64,000 nucleotides of DNA from NCBI GenBank assembly GCA_964593455.1, contig CAZQHK010000016.1:1-64000 (forward strand), in the 5' to 3' direction. Position numbers and translations under genes: made by a program. The notes beneath the pieces were generated by a model that had not been told where the DNA came from, ran no database searches, and saw nothing but the letters and a program-made list of their open reading frames with translations. Shown piece after piece: positions 1 to 8,566 of the stretch (position 1 is the stretch's first letter; every line of letters begins with the position of its first letter). Origin of the DNA: CAZQHK01 sp964593455. Its GTDB lineage: Bacteria; Muiribacteriota; CAYSPT01.

Positions 1-9
1 CTAACAAAG

Positions 10-1884
10 TCACTCTGTTGCTGGCTCAGATTTTAAGTCGAAGATGTCCACCAGGTCGCTTCGCACGATCGGCGTAATTCCAAGTGACCGTTCCAGGCGG
101 CGTGAAAGCTTGCGCCAGAACAGGTCTTCCTGCTGCTGTCCCCTTTTACTGGCGGAAAGTTTCAGTTTTCCTTCCAAAGTCTTTTTGTGGTATAGAATGT
201 ACCGGAATCCCATCTCCCTGAGAGCCTTGATCTCTTCAGGAGAAACGGTGTAGTCCTGTCCGGAATCCCCCAGGTTTTTCTCAAGCCCGAAGCGCCCGAG
301 AAACTTGAGAACCGGTTGTTCTTCCAGCATCGTGTTGAAGGTGTTGGGCCGGGCAAAGGCGAGACCGGTGCCGGGCCCGATCAAGAGCGGCCGGCCGTGA
401 ACGGTCTGATACCACATGGCCCGGGTCCACACTTCATTGGAGAGCAATGGAATATCGATGACTCCGGATGGTGTTAGTGGTGTGCCGGAGACGAGAGGAT
501 TGGTTATAACTTTGAGAGCCTTAATCGAGGACGGAACTTCTGGTAGTATCTGTATCTTTTCCTCACACGCACCCATCCTGGAGAGATAGGCAGTGATTAT
601 CAGCAGTATGGAAAAAAGGATGAAACGCCGCGAGAGTGCGAGTTTAAATTGTTTTGATAGCCAGGTGAACGAATAAGCTGAAAGCACGGCCAGCAACAAG
701 TAGGTTACCGCGGAAAACCGCGCCGTATCTATCAAGCGGTAGCCGTATGGAACGATGGCGTAAATAAAAGCGAAGGGCAGCAGTAAAGTTGCTTTGATAA
801 ACGGTAGCGAGAGGTACGGACCGAGCGATAGAATATAGAAAGTAAATCCGGCTAACAACCAGAAAACCGGACGTTTACGGGAAAATAAAAGTGGTATCAG
901 CAGGATAAGTTGAAATAAAGCCACCGGGTTTTTAAGTATTTTATTGGGCTGATCGCCCACTGTTCCCAACTGCTCATGTCCGCTGGGTGCCGACATATCG
1001 GAAAGGGCTTTTTTAGGGGGTAATTTAAGGGTAATTACTTCCCTCGCGTCGACTCCAAGGACATTGCCCTCGTTCAAGGAGATCGAATAAAAGGGATAGA
1101 GCGGTATAACGCAAAAAGAGAGAAACAGCAGTACCATTGTCGCCGCCCGTTTCAGAGGGAGCACCGTGAAGCGGCCGGATGTTTTAAAGCCGGCCACGAT
1201 GGCCATCAGCAGGAGCAGCAGCATCATGAATAATCCGTGAAACCAGTAAGAAAACGAGGTAAGAAGCAGCCAGGCGACCGCTGTCAATGTACGTTTTCGT
1301 CCGCCTTTCATGACCGCTGCCAGCGCGGCCGGGATAAACAGGGTCATGAACCACACTATTGCCTGCTCCTGCCGTCCGCCGGCAATCATTTTAAAGTAGT
1401 AGGGATTCACTGCTACCAAGGCACCGCCCACGGTGGCGGCCAGATGTGAAAACTTGAGCCGTCTCAACATATGCCAGGTGAGCAAACCGTTGAGGGTGAT
1501 AATCAGCAGCAGGAAAAGGTTTACGTTGAGGGGAAACCGGGGGAATCCGACGAAGGGGTACAAGGCGATGACGGGTATGGGATTGCAGATGGTGTTAAAG
1601 ATGTGGATCCCATTCGGAGAGTACAGGAGATCGGTTTTCCAGAAACGCGAAGGGTCGGCTGCTAGTTCTCCCGCGTGAGATCGAATATACCACCAATACC
1701 AGATAGGAATGATGGTATCTTCACTGATTTCAGCTATCTCTGAGACCATGACCTTCCGGAGTTTGAATGGCAGCGGATGGGTGAAGATGCATACCAGCAG
1801 TAGGTAGAGGCAGAGTACCGCCGCCAGAGTGTAAAGACCGTGAAAACGATTTTTTTCAGTGCTCGACAGCGTTTTTAAGGTCAT
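10..1884 (-). CDS. Polytopic membrane protein, GT-C/YfhO-like (putative)
   Basis: A 624-residue protein with about ten or more hydrophobic segments over the first ~430 residues and a soluble C-terminal part. It is clearly paralogous to the gene just upstream: both have an acidic EDT motif after the first membrane segment (residues 55-57 here) followed by an aromatic stretch, and both share a C-terminal block with VIDIPLLSN and LLIGPG. An acidic motif in the first periplasmic loop plus many membrane helices resembles GT-C lipid-linked sugar transferases, but that is inference and no substrate can be named. It is the last gene of an overlapping chain and its start overlaps the upstream paralogue by 29 bases, suggesting translational coupling. 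Confidence 0.7.
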   Translation of the reverse strand: MTLKTLSSTEKNRFHGLYTLAAVLCLYLLLVCIFTHPLPFKLRKVMVSEIAEISEDTIIPIWYWWYIRSHAGELAADPSRFWKTDLLYSPNGIHIFNTICNPIPVIALYPFVGFPRFPLNVNLFLLLIITLNGLLTWHMLRRLKFSHLAATVGGALVAVNPYYFKMIAGGRQEQAIVWFMTLFIPAALAAVMKGGRKRTLTAVAWLLLTSFSYWFHGLFMMLLLLLMAIVAGFKTSGRFTVLPLKRAATMVLLFLSFCVIPLYPFYSISLNEGNVLGVDAREVITLKLPPKKALSDMSAPSGHEQLGTVGDQPNKILKNPVALFQLILLIPLLFSRKRPVFWLLAGFTFYILSLGPYLSLPFIKATLLLPFAFIYAIVPYGYRLIDTARFSAVTYLLLAVLSAYSFTWLSKQFKLALSRRFILFSILLIITAYLSRMGACEEKIQILPEVPSSIKALKVITNPLVSGTPLTPSGVIDIPLLSNEVWTRAMWYQTVHGRPLLIGPGTGLAFARPNTFNTMLEEQPVLKFLGRFGLEKNLGDSGQDYTVSPEEIKALREMGFRYILYHKKTLEGKLKLSASKRGQQQEDLFWRKLSRRLERSLGITPIVRSDLVDIFDLKSEPATE

Positions 1885-3613
1885 AGATCTCCACCTCCTT
1901 ACAGACGATGACCGGCTTACTAAAAATCTTTCTCAGCTTTTGTGAGGCTTTGAAAAGCGTCTTCTTCTCGTTATCTTTGCTGTTGCCTGATATGGCGCTT
2001 TGTCTTCTATGATGTATAACGTATTTGAACCCCATATCGATGAGTTCCGAGATATGGGCAGGGTCTATCGTATCATCAGGTAATTCGTTCTTCCGGGGAA
2101 ACGATGAAAAGAATGACAGCAGCGAGTTCTCATGGTAAAAACGTTCGAAACTGGCGGGTCTCACAAAACCCAAAGCCACACCCGGGCCAATAAGGAGCTT
2201 GCGGCCATGCATGGTCTGGAACCAGAGTGCGTTGCTGGCTACCTGGTTTGATAAAAGTGGTATGTCAATAACGCTGCCCGCGGACAGCTCGGCCATTTGC
2301 TCGATAGCAACCGGTATCCGGGGCGCCGATATTACCTCGTGCCGGCGGGAGACAAACGCTACGGTCAGGAGAAGCACCCAGACCCCGCCGGTAATCGAGA
2401 GTTTTAAAAGGCGAGATAACTGCCTTTCCCTAAATAGCGTGTCCACCAGCTCGGCCAGTGCGCAGGCCAGAAAGACATGTACCATGACCGCCAGCCGGGC
2501 GGTATCCATGAGACGGGAGACAAACGGCACGAACGCATAGAGCAGAGCGAAGGGCAGGGGTATCGAAACTCCACCCAGTTTCCATACCGGTCCCAGGGCA
2601 AGAACCAGAAATAGAGCTGCAGTGATAGTCCAGAAGAGTGCCCGCGACCGCTTTTTTACCAGCGGAAAGAGACTAAGGATAATAAAAATTTCTACTACCG
2701 CTATCGGGCCTCCGAGAGCCTGGTAAAGACCCGGTGATTCAAGACTCAATTCTCCCGCAAACTCATTCCCGGTGGTCTTTGGTGTAAACGTGAGTGGTAC
2801 CAGGGAATCCGGTGTGAGTCCCTGGTATTTCCCGACGGTAAAGGTCTGATGCAAAAAGGGGTAGATGAAAGGAAGAACGAGCGTTAGGAGGATAATCAAC
2901 AGGGCCAGAGCGCGCTTAGTGGGGAGTAACTTCCTGCCTCGCGGCTCATAAAACGATTGGTAAAGAGTTAACATGATTAAAAATAGCAGGAGGAAGAGGG
3001 CGTGAAACCAGTAAAACAGTCCGGCCAGTAAAATAACTATGGCGGTCTGAACGGTCTGTTTCCGTCCGCCGTGGCGGATGAGAAGGTACATAAAGGCAAT
3101 TCCCACGAGCACGAACCAGGCGTTTGACTGTTCATCACGTCCTTCTACAAAGGTATCGATAGAGTAGGGATTGAGTAATAGCGCCGCTCCTCCCAGGGTG
3201 GCCGGGATAGCGTTGACTCCCAGGATTCGCAAGGCCAGATAGGCTGCACAGGCATTACCCGTCATGGTGGCCAGGAAATGAAAGTTTCCATCCGCCGGAA
3301 AACCTTTTAATCTAGTCACAGCGGCGGGGAGGCCGGCGTGATAGAAACAGGGGGAGGAAAGGTACAGGTCCGTTCCCCAGGGATGATAGTAAATATCGAC
3401 ATAGCGGAATAAAGACGGCTTTATCAACATGCGGGTGAAGTACGTACTTACGTACCATGGAAACCAGATTTTGAAAATCGTGTCCTCGTTGATCGGTTCA
3501 TCGGGTGCAAGTAGGGAGGAGAATGGGTGTGTAATAAGGGGAAACGTCAGGATACTCCAGGTAACGATGAACAATACGAAAATGGTACAGGCTCTACGCA
3601 GTTTCCCCTTCAT
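1856..3613 (-). CDS. Polytopic membrane protein, GT-C/YfhO-like (putative), paralogue
   Basis: A 585-residue multi-pass membrane protein, paralogous to the downstream gene. Visible landmarks are an N-terminal membrane segment (about residues 8-27), the acidic NEDT motif at 42-45 followed by aromatic residues, many hydrophobic helices to about residue 410, and a C-terminal soluble domain with VIDIPLLSN and LLIGPG. The start overlaps the stop of the RNA methyltransferase gene by four bases. The family is not recognised by name. A membrane glycosyltransferase acting on cell-surface glycans is the best guess from the architecture; a non-enzymatic transporter or chaperone cannot be excluded. Confidence 0.7.
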   Translation of the reverse strand: MKGKLRRACTIFVLFIVTWSILTFPLITHPFSSLLAPDEPINEDTIFKIWFPWYVSTYFTRMLIKPSLFRYVDIYYHPWGTDLYLSSPCFYHAGLPAAVTRLKGFPADGNFHFLATMTGNACAAYLALRILGVNAIPATLGGAALLLNPYSIDTFVEGRDEQSNAWFVLVGIAFMYLLIRHGGRKQTVQTAIVILLAGLFYWFHALFLLLFLIMLTLYQSFYEPRGRKLLPTKRALALLIILLTLVLPFIYPFLHQTFTVGKYQGLTPDSLVPLTFTPKTTGNEFAGELSLESPGLYQALGGPIAVVEIFIILSLFPLVKKRSRALFWTITAALFLVLALGPVWKLGGVSIPLPFALLYAFVPFVSRLMDTARLAVMVHVFLACALAELVDTLFRERQLSRLLKLSITGGVWVLLLTVAFVSRRHEVISAPRIPVAIEQMAELSAGSVIDIPLLSNQVASNALWFQTMHGRKLLIGPGVALGFVRPASFERFYHENSLLSFFSSFPRKNELPDDTIDPAHISELIDMGFKYVIHHRRQSAISGNSKDNEKKTLFKASQKLRKIFSKPVIVCKEVEIYDLKNAVEH

Positions 3614-4458
3614 TGCTGTATTTCCTCACGGATCCGAAGGAGAATCAATCCGGTTGAAACAGCCACGTTCAAGGAATCGAGTTTTCCCCGCATGGGAATG
3701 GAAATGGCCAGGTCTGACGCCGTTTTTATCCCGGTTGATATTCCCGCTCCTTCATTGCCGGCTACCAGGGCCAGGCGTCTATTGAGCAGGAGATCTAGCT
3801 TCTCCTGATAAGGAGTGCCTTCAGGGGTGAGTGTGGTCACCATAAATCCCGCCTCCTGCACACTATCAACGATTATAGAATCAAACCGCTTCAGAACGGG
3901 TACATGAAACAGACCTCCCGCGGAAGCCCTTACCGCTTTCGAAGAGTATGGATCACAGGTACCGGTCAAGGCGATGACGCCATCGACACCGGTACCCTCC
4001 GCCAGCCGAATCAGGGTTCCGACGTTGCCGGGATCCTGCACGCCATCGAGGATAAGGAGTAAGCGAGCGGAACTCAGCAGTTCGGCCAGATCGGGTTCGG
4101 GAATACTGGCTAGAGCAAGAACGCCCTGGGACTGCACGGTGTCCGTGACAGATTCCAGGGCGTTCGATGTTACGATAACTTCCGGAATATCTCTTTTTCG
4201 GGCCAGTTCCCGGAAGCGGGCCGTTCGTTCAGCCGATAACCTGGCATCGAGATAGATTTCAAGCGGCTGTCCCCACTGTCCGGTCAAAAGTTCTTCAACC
4301 GTCCGCGGGCCCTCAACCATGAAAAGTCCGTGCTTCTCACGTTCTCTGCTCCGCTTGAGAGCCCTGAGGAGCTTGATCTTCCGGTTTGTCTGACTCCGAA
4401 TCAGGCTCCCGCCTCCGCCTCCCTTATTTCCTCGACCTTGGCGCAGCCACAACCGCAA
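3610..4458 (-). CDS. TrmH/SpoU-family RNA 2'-O-methyltransferase
   Basis: Predicted SAM-dependent 2'-O-ribose methyltransferase of rRNA or tRNA with the SPOUT trefoil-knot fold. An N-terminal substrate-binding domain (IKLLRALKRSREREKHGLFMVEG) is followed by the three catalytic motifs: DPGNVGTLIR (motif 1), LVAGNEGAGI (motif 2) and LNVAVSTGLILLRI (motif 3). The longest frame opens at an ATG 58 bases inside ppdK, but family similarity begins only at residue 19-20 (IRSQTNRKIKLL). There a CTG at 4404-4402, overlapping the ppdK stop and preceded by GGAGGCGGGAG, could be the true start. SpoU genes are often found near rplT/pheS, as here. Which nucleotide it modifies cannot be told. Confidence 0.9.
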   Translation of the reverse strand: MRLWLRQGRGNKGGGGGSLIRSQTNRKIKLLRALKRSREREKHGLFMVEGPRTVEELLTGQWGQPLEIYLDARLSAERTARFRELARKRDIPEVIVTSNALESVTDTVQSQGVLALASIPEPDLAELLSSARLLLILDGVQDPGNVGTLIRLAEGTGVDGVIALTGTCDPYSSKAVRASAGGLFHVPVLKRFDSIIVDSVQEAGFMVTTLTPEGTPYQEKLDLLLNRRLALVAGNEGAGISTGIKTASDLAISIPMRGKLDSLNVAVSTGLILLRIREEIQQ

Positions 4459-7211
4459 CCGGGATTCGATTCGGCCTTGAAGGTACCATGCCGTACCGCA
4501 GCCTGGGCGGCTGAAAGTCTGGCAATGGGCACTCTGAACGGTGAGCAGCTTACATAATTGAGACCGGCCCGGTGACAGAAATCAACGCTGTCCGGGTCGC
4601 CGCCCTGTTCGCCGCAAATTCCGATTTTGAGATCGGATTTGGTCTTGCGGCCTTTTTTCACGGTCATCTCGATAAGTTGCCCGATTCCTTCCTGGTCGAT
4701 GGTCTGGAAAGGATCAGCGGCTATGAGACCCTGCTCGATATAGTCTCCCATGAAACCTACTACATCGTCTCGGGAAAACCCAAAACCCATCTGAGTCAGG
4801 TCATTAGTCCCGAAGCTGAAGAAATCAGACTCCTCGGCCATCTTGTGGGCCATCAGGCACGCCCGCGGGATCTCGATCATGGTCCCTACCAGGTGAGGTA
4901 TCTCGTTAAGACCGTGTTTCTGGAGCACTTCCGAGTAAACCCGGCTGATGATTTTTTTCTGGTGCGCAAGCTCGCTCTGAGCCGCGGTGACCGGGATCAT
5001 GATCTCGGGACTGACTTTTTTGTTTTCTTTCAACAGCTCGGCCGCGGCCTCAAAGATCGCTCGTATCTGGGTTTCGGCTATCTCCGGATAGGTGATCCCC
5101 AGACGCACTCCCCGGTGTCCCATCATCGGGTTCGATTCCCTGAGAGAATCGATACGGGCTTTGATTTCCGCCAGAGGGATACCCGAATCATCGGCGAGAC
5201 TCTGCTGTCCTTCTTGATTGTGGGGCACAAACTCGTGAAGCGGAGGATCCAATAGCCTGATGGTCACCGGCCGGCCGGCCATTACCTCGAAGGTTTTCTT
5301 GAGGTCGTTTTTCACGTACGGAAAGAGCTCATCAAGAGCTACCCGGCGTTCTTCCAGGGTTTTGGATACGATCATCTTCCGGAGCTTGGAAAGAGGTTCT
5401 TCCGAACCTTCCCCGTAAAACATGTGCTCGGTGCGGAAGAGCCCGATACCCTCTGCTCCGAAGGAAACAGCTTTCAGGGAATCAGCCGGGGTTTCCGCGT
5501 TGGCGCGGACACCCAGGGTCCGGACCTGGTCGCAGATGGCGAGAAACTTCTGGAAATACACGTTGCCTTCTCCCACTTTAACCAGAGGAAGCTGGCCGTC
5601 ATAGACATAACCCTTGGTGCCGTTCAGGGTGACAAAATCTCCTTCTTTGAGAATCTTGCCGCCGGCGGTTGTCATGGTTTTGTTGCCAGCGTCAATTTTC
5701 AGGTTACCGGCCCCGACGATACAGCACTTTCCCCAGCCGCGGGCCACGAGAGCGGCATGGCTGGTCATACCTCCGCGGGCGGTGAGGACTGCCTGGGCGG
5801 CTCGCATCCCTGAAACATCCTCGGGATTCGTCTCTTCGCGGACCAGTATGACATGTTTGCCTTCTTCCGCCCAATTTACGGCTTCCTGAGCGGTAAAAAC
5901 GATCTGTCCCGTAGCGCCGCCGGGGCCGGCGGGAAGTCCTTTGCCTAGCTGCTCGGCCGTGGCTTCGGCTTCGGGATCGACAATGGGGTGAAGAAGTATG
6001 TCCAACTGTTCGGGAGTAACGCGGGTTACCGCTGTCCGGTCATCGATCTTTCCCGACTCGTACATTTCCACGGCCATTCTGAGCGCGGCATTGGCCGTCC
6101 GTTTACCGGTCCTGGTTTGCAGCAGGTAGAGGGTGCCTTCCTGAATGGTGAACTCCAGGTCCTGCATGTCCTTGTAGTGGTTCTCGAGCTTCTTCTGGTA
6201 ACCGTCGAGCTCACGGTAGAGCTCGGGCATGTTGGTCTCCAGGGAAGCGAGATGCTGGTTGAATTCGGATTTACCCGCCTCGTTAATGGGGTTCGGGGTG
6301 CGGGTACCGGCTACGACGTCTTCGCCCTGGGCATTTATCAGCCACTCGCCAAAGAAGGCGTTCTCACCGGTGGCCGGGTTACGGGTGAAGGCCACGCCGG
6401 TGGCGGAGGTTTCACCCATGTTGCCATAGGCCATGGCCTGGACGTTCACGGCGGTCCCCCACTCGCCGGGAATACCTTCTATCTCCCGGTAAGCAATAGC
6501 CCGTTTCCCGTTCCAGCTCTGGAATACGGCGCTGATGCTTCCCCACAGCTGCTCTTTGGCTTTCTGAGGGAATGTTTTACCCAGTACTCTCTGGACGGTA
6601 GTCTTGTAGATATCCAGCAGCTCTTTGAGGTCCTCAGCAGTCAGGTCGGTGTCGGATGTATACCCTTTCTGCTCTTTCATCGTATGCATGGCGCGTTCGA
6701 GCTGATTGCGAATACCCTGGCCTTCCTCCGGTTCGATACCGGCAGACTTCTCCATGACTACATCGGAGTACATCTGGATAAGGCGGCGGTATGCGTCATA
6801 GGCGAACCGCGGGTTGTTGGTCTTGTTGATCAGCCCCTCAACGGTGATGTCGTTGAGGCCGACATTGAGGATGGTTTCCATCATGCCCGGCATGGACTGT
6901 CGGGCGCCTGAACGGATCGAGACCAGGAGCGGATTATCGGCATCTCCGAATTTTGCCCCCATGAGCTCTTCCATTTTTAGCAGGTTTTCATCCACCTGGC
7001 CGGCCAAATTATCCGGGTACTGCCTGTTGGTATCATAGTAGGCGGTACATACCTCGGTAGTAAGGGTAAAACCGGGCGGAACCGGTATTCCGATATGGGT
7101 CATTTCAGCCAGGTTGGCGCCTTTGCCTCCCAGCAGATTCTTCATCTGTGCCCGGCCTTCGGCCTGGTCTTTGGCGAAAAAATAGACGTATTTCTTATCA
7201 CTTGATTCCAT
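4401..7211 (-). CDS. ppdK: Pyruvate, phosphate dikinase
   Basis: Interconverts pyruvate, ATP and phosphate with phosphoenolpyruvate, AMP and pyrophosphate in the cytoplasm, joining glycolysis and gluconeogenesis. The 936 residues show the full architecture: N-terminal ATP-grasp nucleotide-binding domain (GGKGANLAEMTHIGIPVPPG near residue 30), the swivelling phospho-histidine domain with GGMTSHAALVARGWGKC (the catalytic histidine is about residue 485), and a C-terminal PEP/pyruvate TIM barrel with GLFRTEHMF and SFGTNDLTQ. The protein ends in a short tail with alternating Gly and Cys (GCGCGC) that is not part of the catalytic fold I know and may bind metal. It starts at ATG 7211, 34 bases downstream of rplT. 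Confidence 0.97.
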   Translation of the reverse strand: MESSDKKYVYFFAKDQAEGRAQMKNLLGGKGANLAEMTHIGIPVPPGFTLTTEVCTAYYDTNRQYPDNLAGQVDENLLKMEELMGAKFGDADNPLLVSIRSGARQSMPGMMETILNVGLNDITVEGLINKTNNPRFAYDAYRRLIQMYSDVVMEKSAGIEPEEGQGIRNQLERAMHTMKEQKGYTSDTDLTAEDLKELLDIYKTTVQRVLGKTFPQKAKEQLWGSISAVFQSWNGKRAIAYREIEGIPGEWGTAVNVQAMAYGNMGETSATGVAFTRNPATGENAFFGEWLINAQGEDVVAGTRTPNPINEAGKSEFNQHLASLETNMPELYRELDGYQKKLENHYKDMQDLEFTIQEGTLYLLQTRTGKRTANAALRMAVEMYESGKIDDRTAVTRVTPEQLDILLHPIVDPEAEATAEQLGKGLPAGPGGATGQIVFTAQEAVNWAEEGKHVILVREETNPEDVSGMRAAQAVLTARGGMTSHAALVARGWGKCCIVGAGNLKIDAGNKTMTTAGGKILKEGDFVTLNGTKGYVYDGQLPLVKVGEGNVYFQKFLAICDQVRTLGVRANAETPADSLKAVSFGAEGIGLFRTEHMFYGEGSEEPLSKLRKMIVSKTLEERRVALDELFPYVKNDLKKTFEVMAGRPVTIRLLDPPLHEFVPHNQEGQQSLADDSGIPLAEIKARIDSLRESNPMMGHRGVRLGITYPEIAETQIRAIFEAAAELLKENKKVSPEIMIPVTAAQSELAHQKKIISRVYSEVLQKHGLNEIPHLVGTMIEIPRACLMAHKMAEESDFFSFGTNDLTQMGFGFSRDDVVGFMGDYIEQGLIAADPFQTIDQEGIGQLIEMTVKKGRKTKSDLKIGICGEQGGDPDSVDFCHRAGLNYVSCSPFRVPIARLSAAQAAVRHGTFKAESNPGCGCGCAKVEEIREAEAGA

Positions 7212-7245
7212 GTGAATAGCCCCTCTCTCAGGAAAGTTCTTTCTA

Positions 7246-7608
7246 CTAAGCCTCTTTCAGCTGTTCTTTGGCAACTGTTACCAAAGCGTTGAAACCGGCC
7301 TGGTCGCGGATTGCCATATCGGCAAGGATCTTACGGTTGATCTTCACATCCGCTTTTTGCAGTCCGGCCATGAACCGGCTGTAAGAGATACCCGCGTTTC
7401 GGCTGGCGGCGTTAATTCTCACTATCCACAGTTTGCGAATATCGCGTTTGAAGAGCCGTCTGTCTCGCTTTGCTGATGACATAGCATGGAGAAACGCTTC
7501 CTTCGCCCGCCGATAGACATTCTTTTTAGCTCCAAAGTAGCCCTTGGCGCTTTTTATTATTTTCTTATGACGCTTCCTCTTGGTAGGACCTGTTTTGATG
7601 CGTGCCAC
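7246..7608 (-). CDS. rplT: 50S ribosomal protein L20
   Basis: A 120-residue basic protein, the usual L20 length, with the characteristic start MARIKTGPTKRKRHKKI and the conserved RDRRLFKRDIRKLWIVRINAA block. L20 binds 23S rRNA early in large-subunit assembly and in many bacteria represses its own operon through the mRNA. It follows rpmI and infC in the standard order. The 87-base gap to rpmI is unusually roomy for this operon and might hold an L20-binding leader; I see no clear fold by eye. Confidence 0.98.
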   Translation of the reverse strand: MARIKTGPTKRKRHKKIIKSAKGYFGAKKNVYRRAKEAFLHAMSSAKRDRRLFKRDIRKLWIVRINAASRNAGISYSRFMAGLQKADVKINRKILADMAIRDQAGFNALVTVAKEQLKEA

Positions 7609-7695
7609 TTGTTCTTCCCTCCCTACATAAAGCTCAATAATTGACTATTCAGAATAAGTGTTCTGAAATCGGTTACAGGGGAAAACACTACAGGG

Positions 7696-7893
7696 TCAGG
7701 CGTATGGCAGGACCCGTGAAATCCGTTTTTGGTCCGAGGCGGCAACCAGGGTTGATTTACGGAGATTGCGTTTTCTCTTGGTAGACTTCTTGGTTAAAAT
7801 ATGACTTTTATAAGCTTTTTTTCGTTTAATTTTACCTTTTCCGGTTAGCTTGAAGCGTTTGGCCGCTCCCCGGTGGGTTTTCATCTTAGGCAC
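7696..7893 (-). CDS. rpmI: 50S ribosomal protein L35
   Basis: A 65-residue, very basic protein with the L35 signature MPKMKTHRGAAKRFKLTGKG at the N-terminus, followed by the lysine-rich KRKKAYKSH and the KSTKRKRNLRK segment. It is a component of the 50S subunit. It sits between infC (36-base gap) and rplT in the usual infC-rpmI-rplT order and is presumably co-transcribed from the infC promoter. Confidence 0.98.
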   Translation of the reverse strand: MPKMKTHRGAAKRFKLTGKGKIKRKKAYKSHILTKKSTKRKRNLRKSTLVAASDQKRISRVLPYA

Positions 7894-7929
7894 TTTTGCT
7901 GAAACCCCTTTCTGAGTTGAATTCTACGT

Positions 7930-8454
7930 TTACGGTTTGGGCATCAGTATCATTATCGTATTGCGACCTTCGTTTTTAGGCTGCCGTTCAACGCTGGCGA
8001 CATCCTCGATATCGGTATTCAACCGATCGGTAATCTTACGTCCCAACTCGTGTCGGCGACTCATCTCCCGTCCCCGGAACATAACTGTAACCTTAACTTT
8101 ATGCCCCGCTTCGATGAATCGTCGCACCATCCGTAATTTTACCTGGTAGTCGTGTACGTCGATTTTCGGTCGGAACTTAACTTCCTTCATGCTTGTGTGT
8201 CGCTGCTTTTTGGCTGCTTCGCGCTCCCGTTTCAACTTTTCATACCGGAACTTGCCATAATCCATAATCCGACAGACGGGAGGGTTCGCTTTTGGAGCGA
8301 CTTCTACCAAGTCAAGACCCTTTTCCTGTGCATACAGGATTGCTTCTTCCACCGTTTTCAGTCCGAGTTGCTCACCGTCATCGTCGATAAGCCGGATCTC
8401 TTTTGCCTTGATCCGCTCGTTCACCCGCTGCTCTGGCGGTTTAGGCGGTCGCAT
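7930..8454 (-). CDS. infC: Translation initiation factor IF-3
   Basis: IF-3 binds the 30S subunit, keeps it free of 50S and proofreads start-codon pairing. The N-terminal domain (RVNERIKAKEIRLIDDDGEQLG) and C-terminal domain (DYQVKLRMVRRFIEAGHKVKVTVMFRGRE) are complete. The start is uncertain. The longest frame opens at TTG 8490, but that codon abuts the Shine-Dalgarno GGAGGTG (8488-8482), so it is unlikely. ATG 8454 is used here. An ATT at 8469-8467 in frame is also possible, and AUU is the classical autoregulated infC start. A four-codon frame starting at ATG 8479 and ending in TAG lies in the leader. The operon continues to rpmI and rplT; pheST is absent and ppdK follows instead. Confidence 0.95.
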   Translation of the reverse strand: MRPPKPPEQRVNERIKAKEIRLIDDDGEQLGLKTVEEAILYAQEKGLDLVEVAPKANPPVCRIMDYGKFRYEKLKREREAAKKQRHTSMKEVKFRPKIDVHDYQVKLRMVRRFIEAGHKVKVTVMFRGREMSRRHELGRKITDRLNTDIEDVASVERQPKNEGRNTIMILMPKP

Positions 8455-8501
8455 ATCTCTCCATCTAATACCGATACATTCCACCTCCAACGTTAAGATA
8501 C

Positions 8502-8523
8502 CCCTATTATTTAGAGAATAGGG
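8502..8523 (-). promoter_or_regulatory. Leader hairpin upstream of infC
   Basis: CCCTATT (8502-8508) and AATAGGG (8517-8523) form a 7-bp stem with an 8-nt loop. It lies between the carbamoyltransferase stop and infC, in the predicted infC mRNA leader. There is no strong U-tract, so it could be a weak terminator or a leader structure. Function is inference. Confidence 0.35.
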
Positions 8524-8536
8524 CTGAAACGCAGGA

Positions 8537-8566
8537 ATCTTAACAGATAACGTCTCGTTATGTCAA
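8537..8566 (-). promoter_or_regulatory. Predicted sigma-70 promoter for infC-rpmI-rplT
   Basis: On the minus strand a perfect -35 TTGACA (8566-8561) is followed after 18 bases by TAAGAT (8542-8537, 4 of 6 matches). It overlaps the last codons of the carbamoyltransferase gene and would start a transcript roughly 75 bases before infC. Confidence 0.5.

Noticed and set aside
4572..5255. 227-residue plus-strand open frame
   Set aside because: Lies entirely antisense to ppdK; a shadow of that conserved gene with no recognisable domain or ribosome site.
5988..6911. 307-residue plus-strand open frame
   Set aside because: Antisense to the ATP-grasp domain of ppdK; composition mirrors the real gene.
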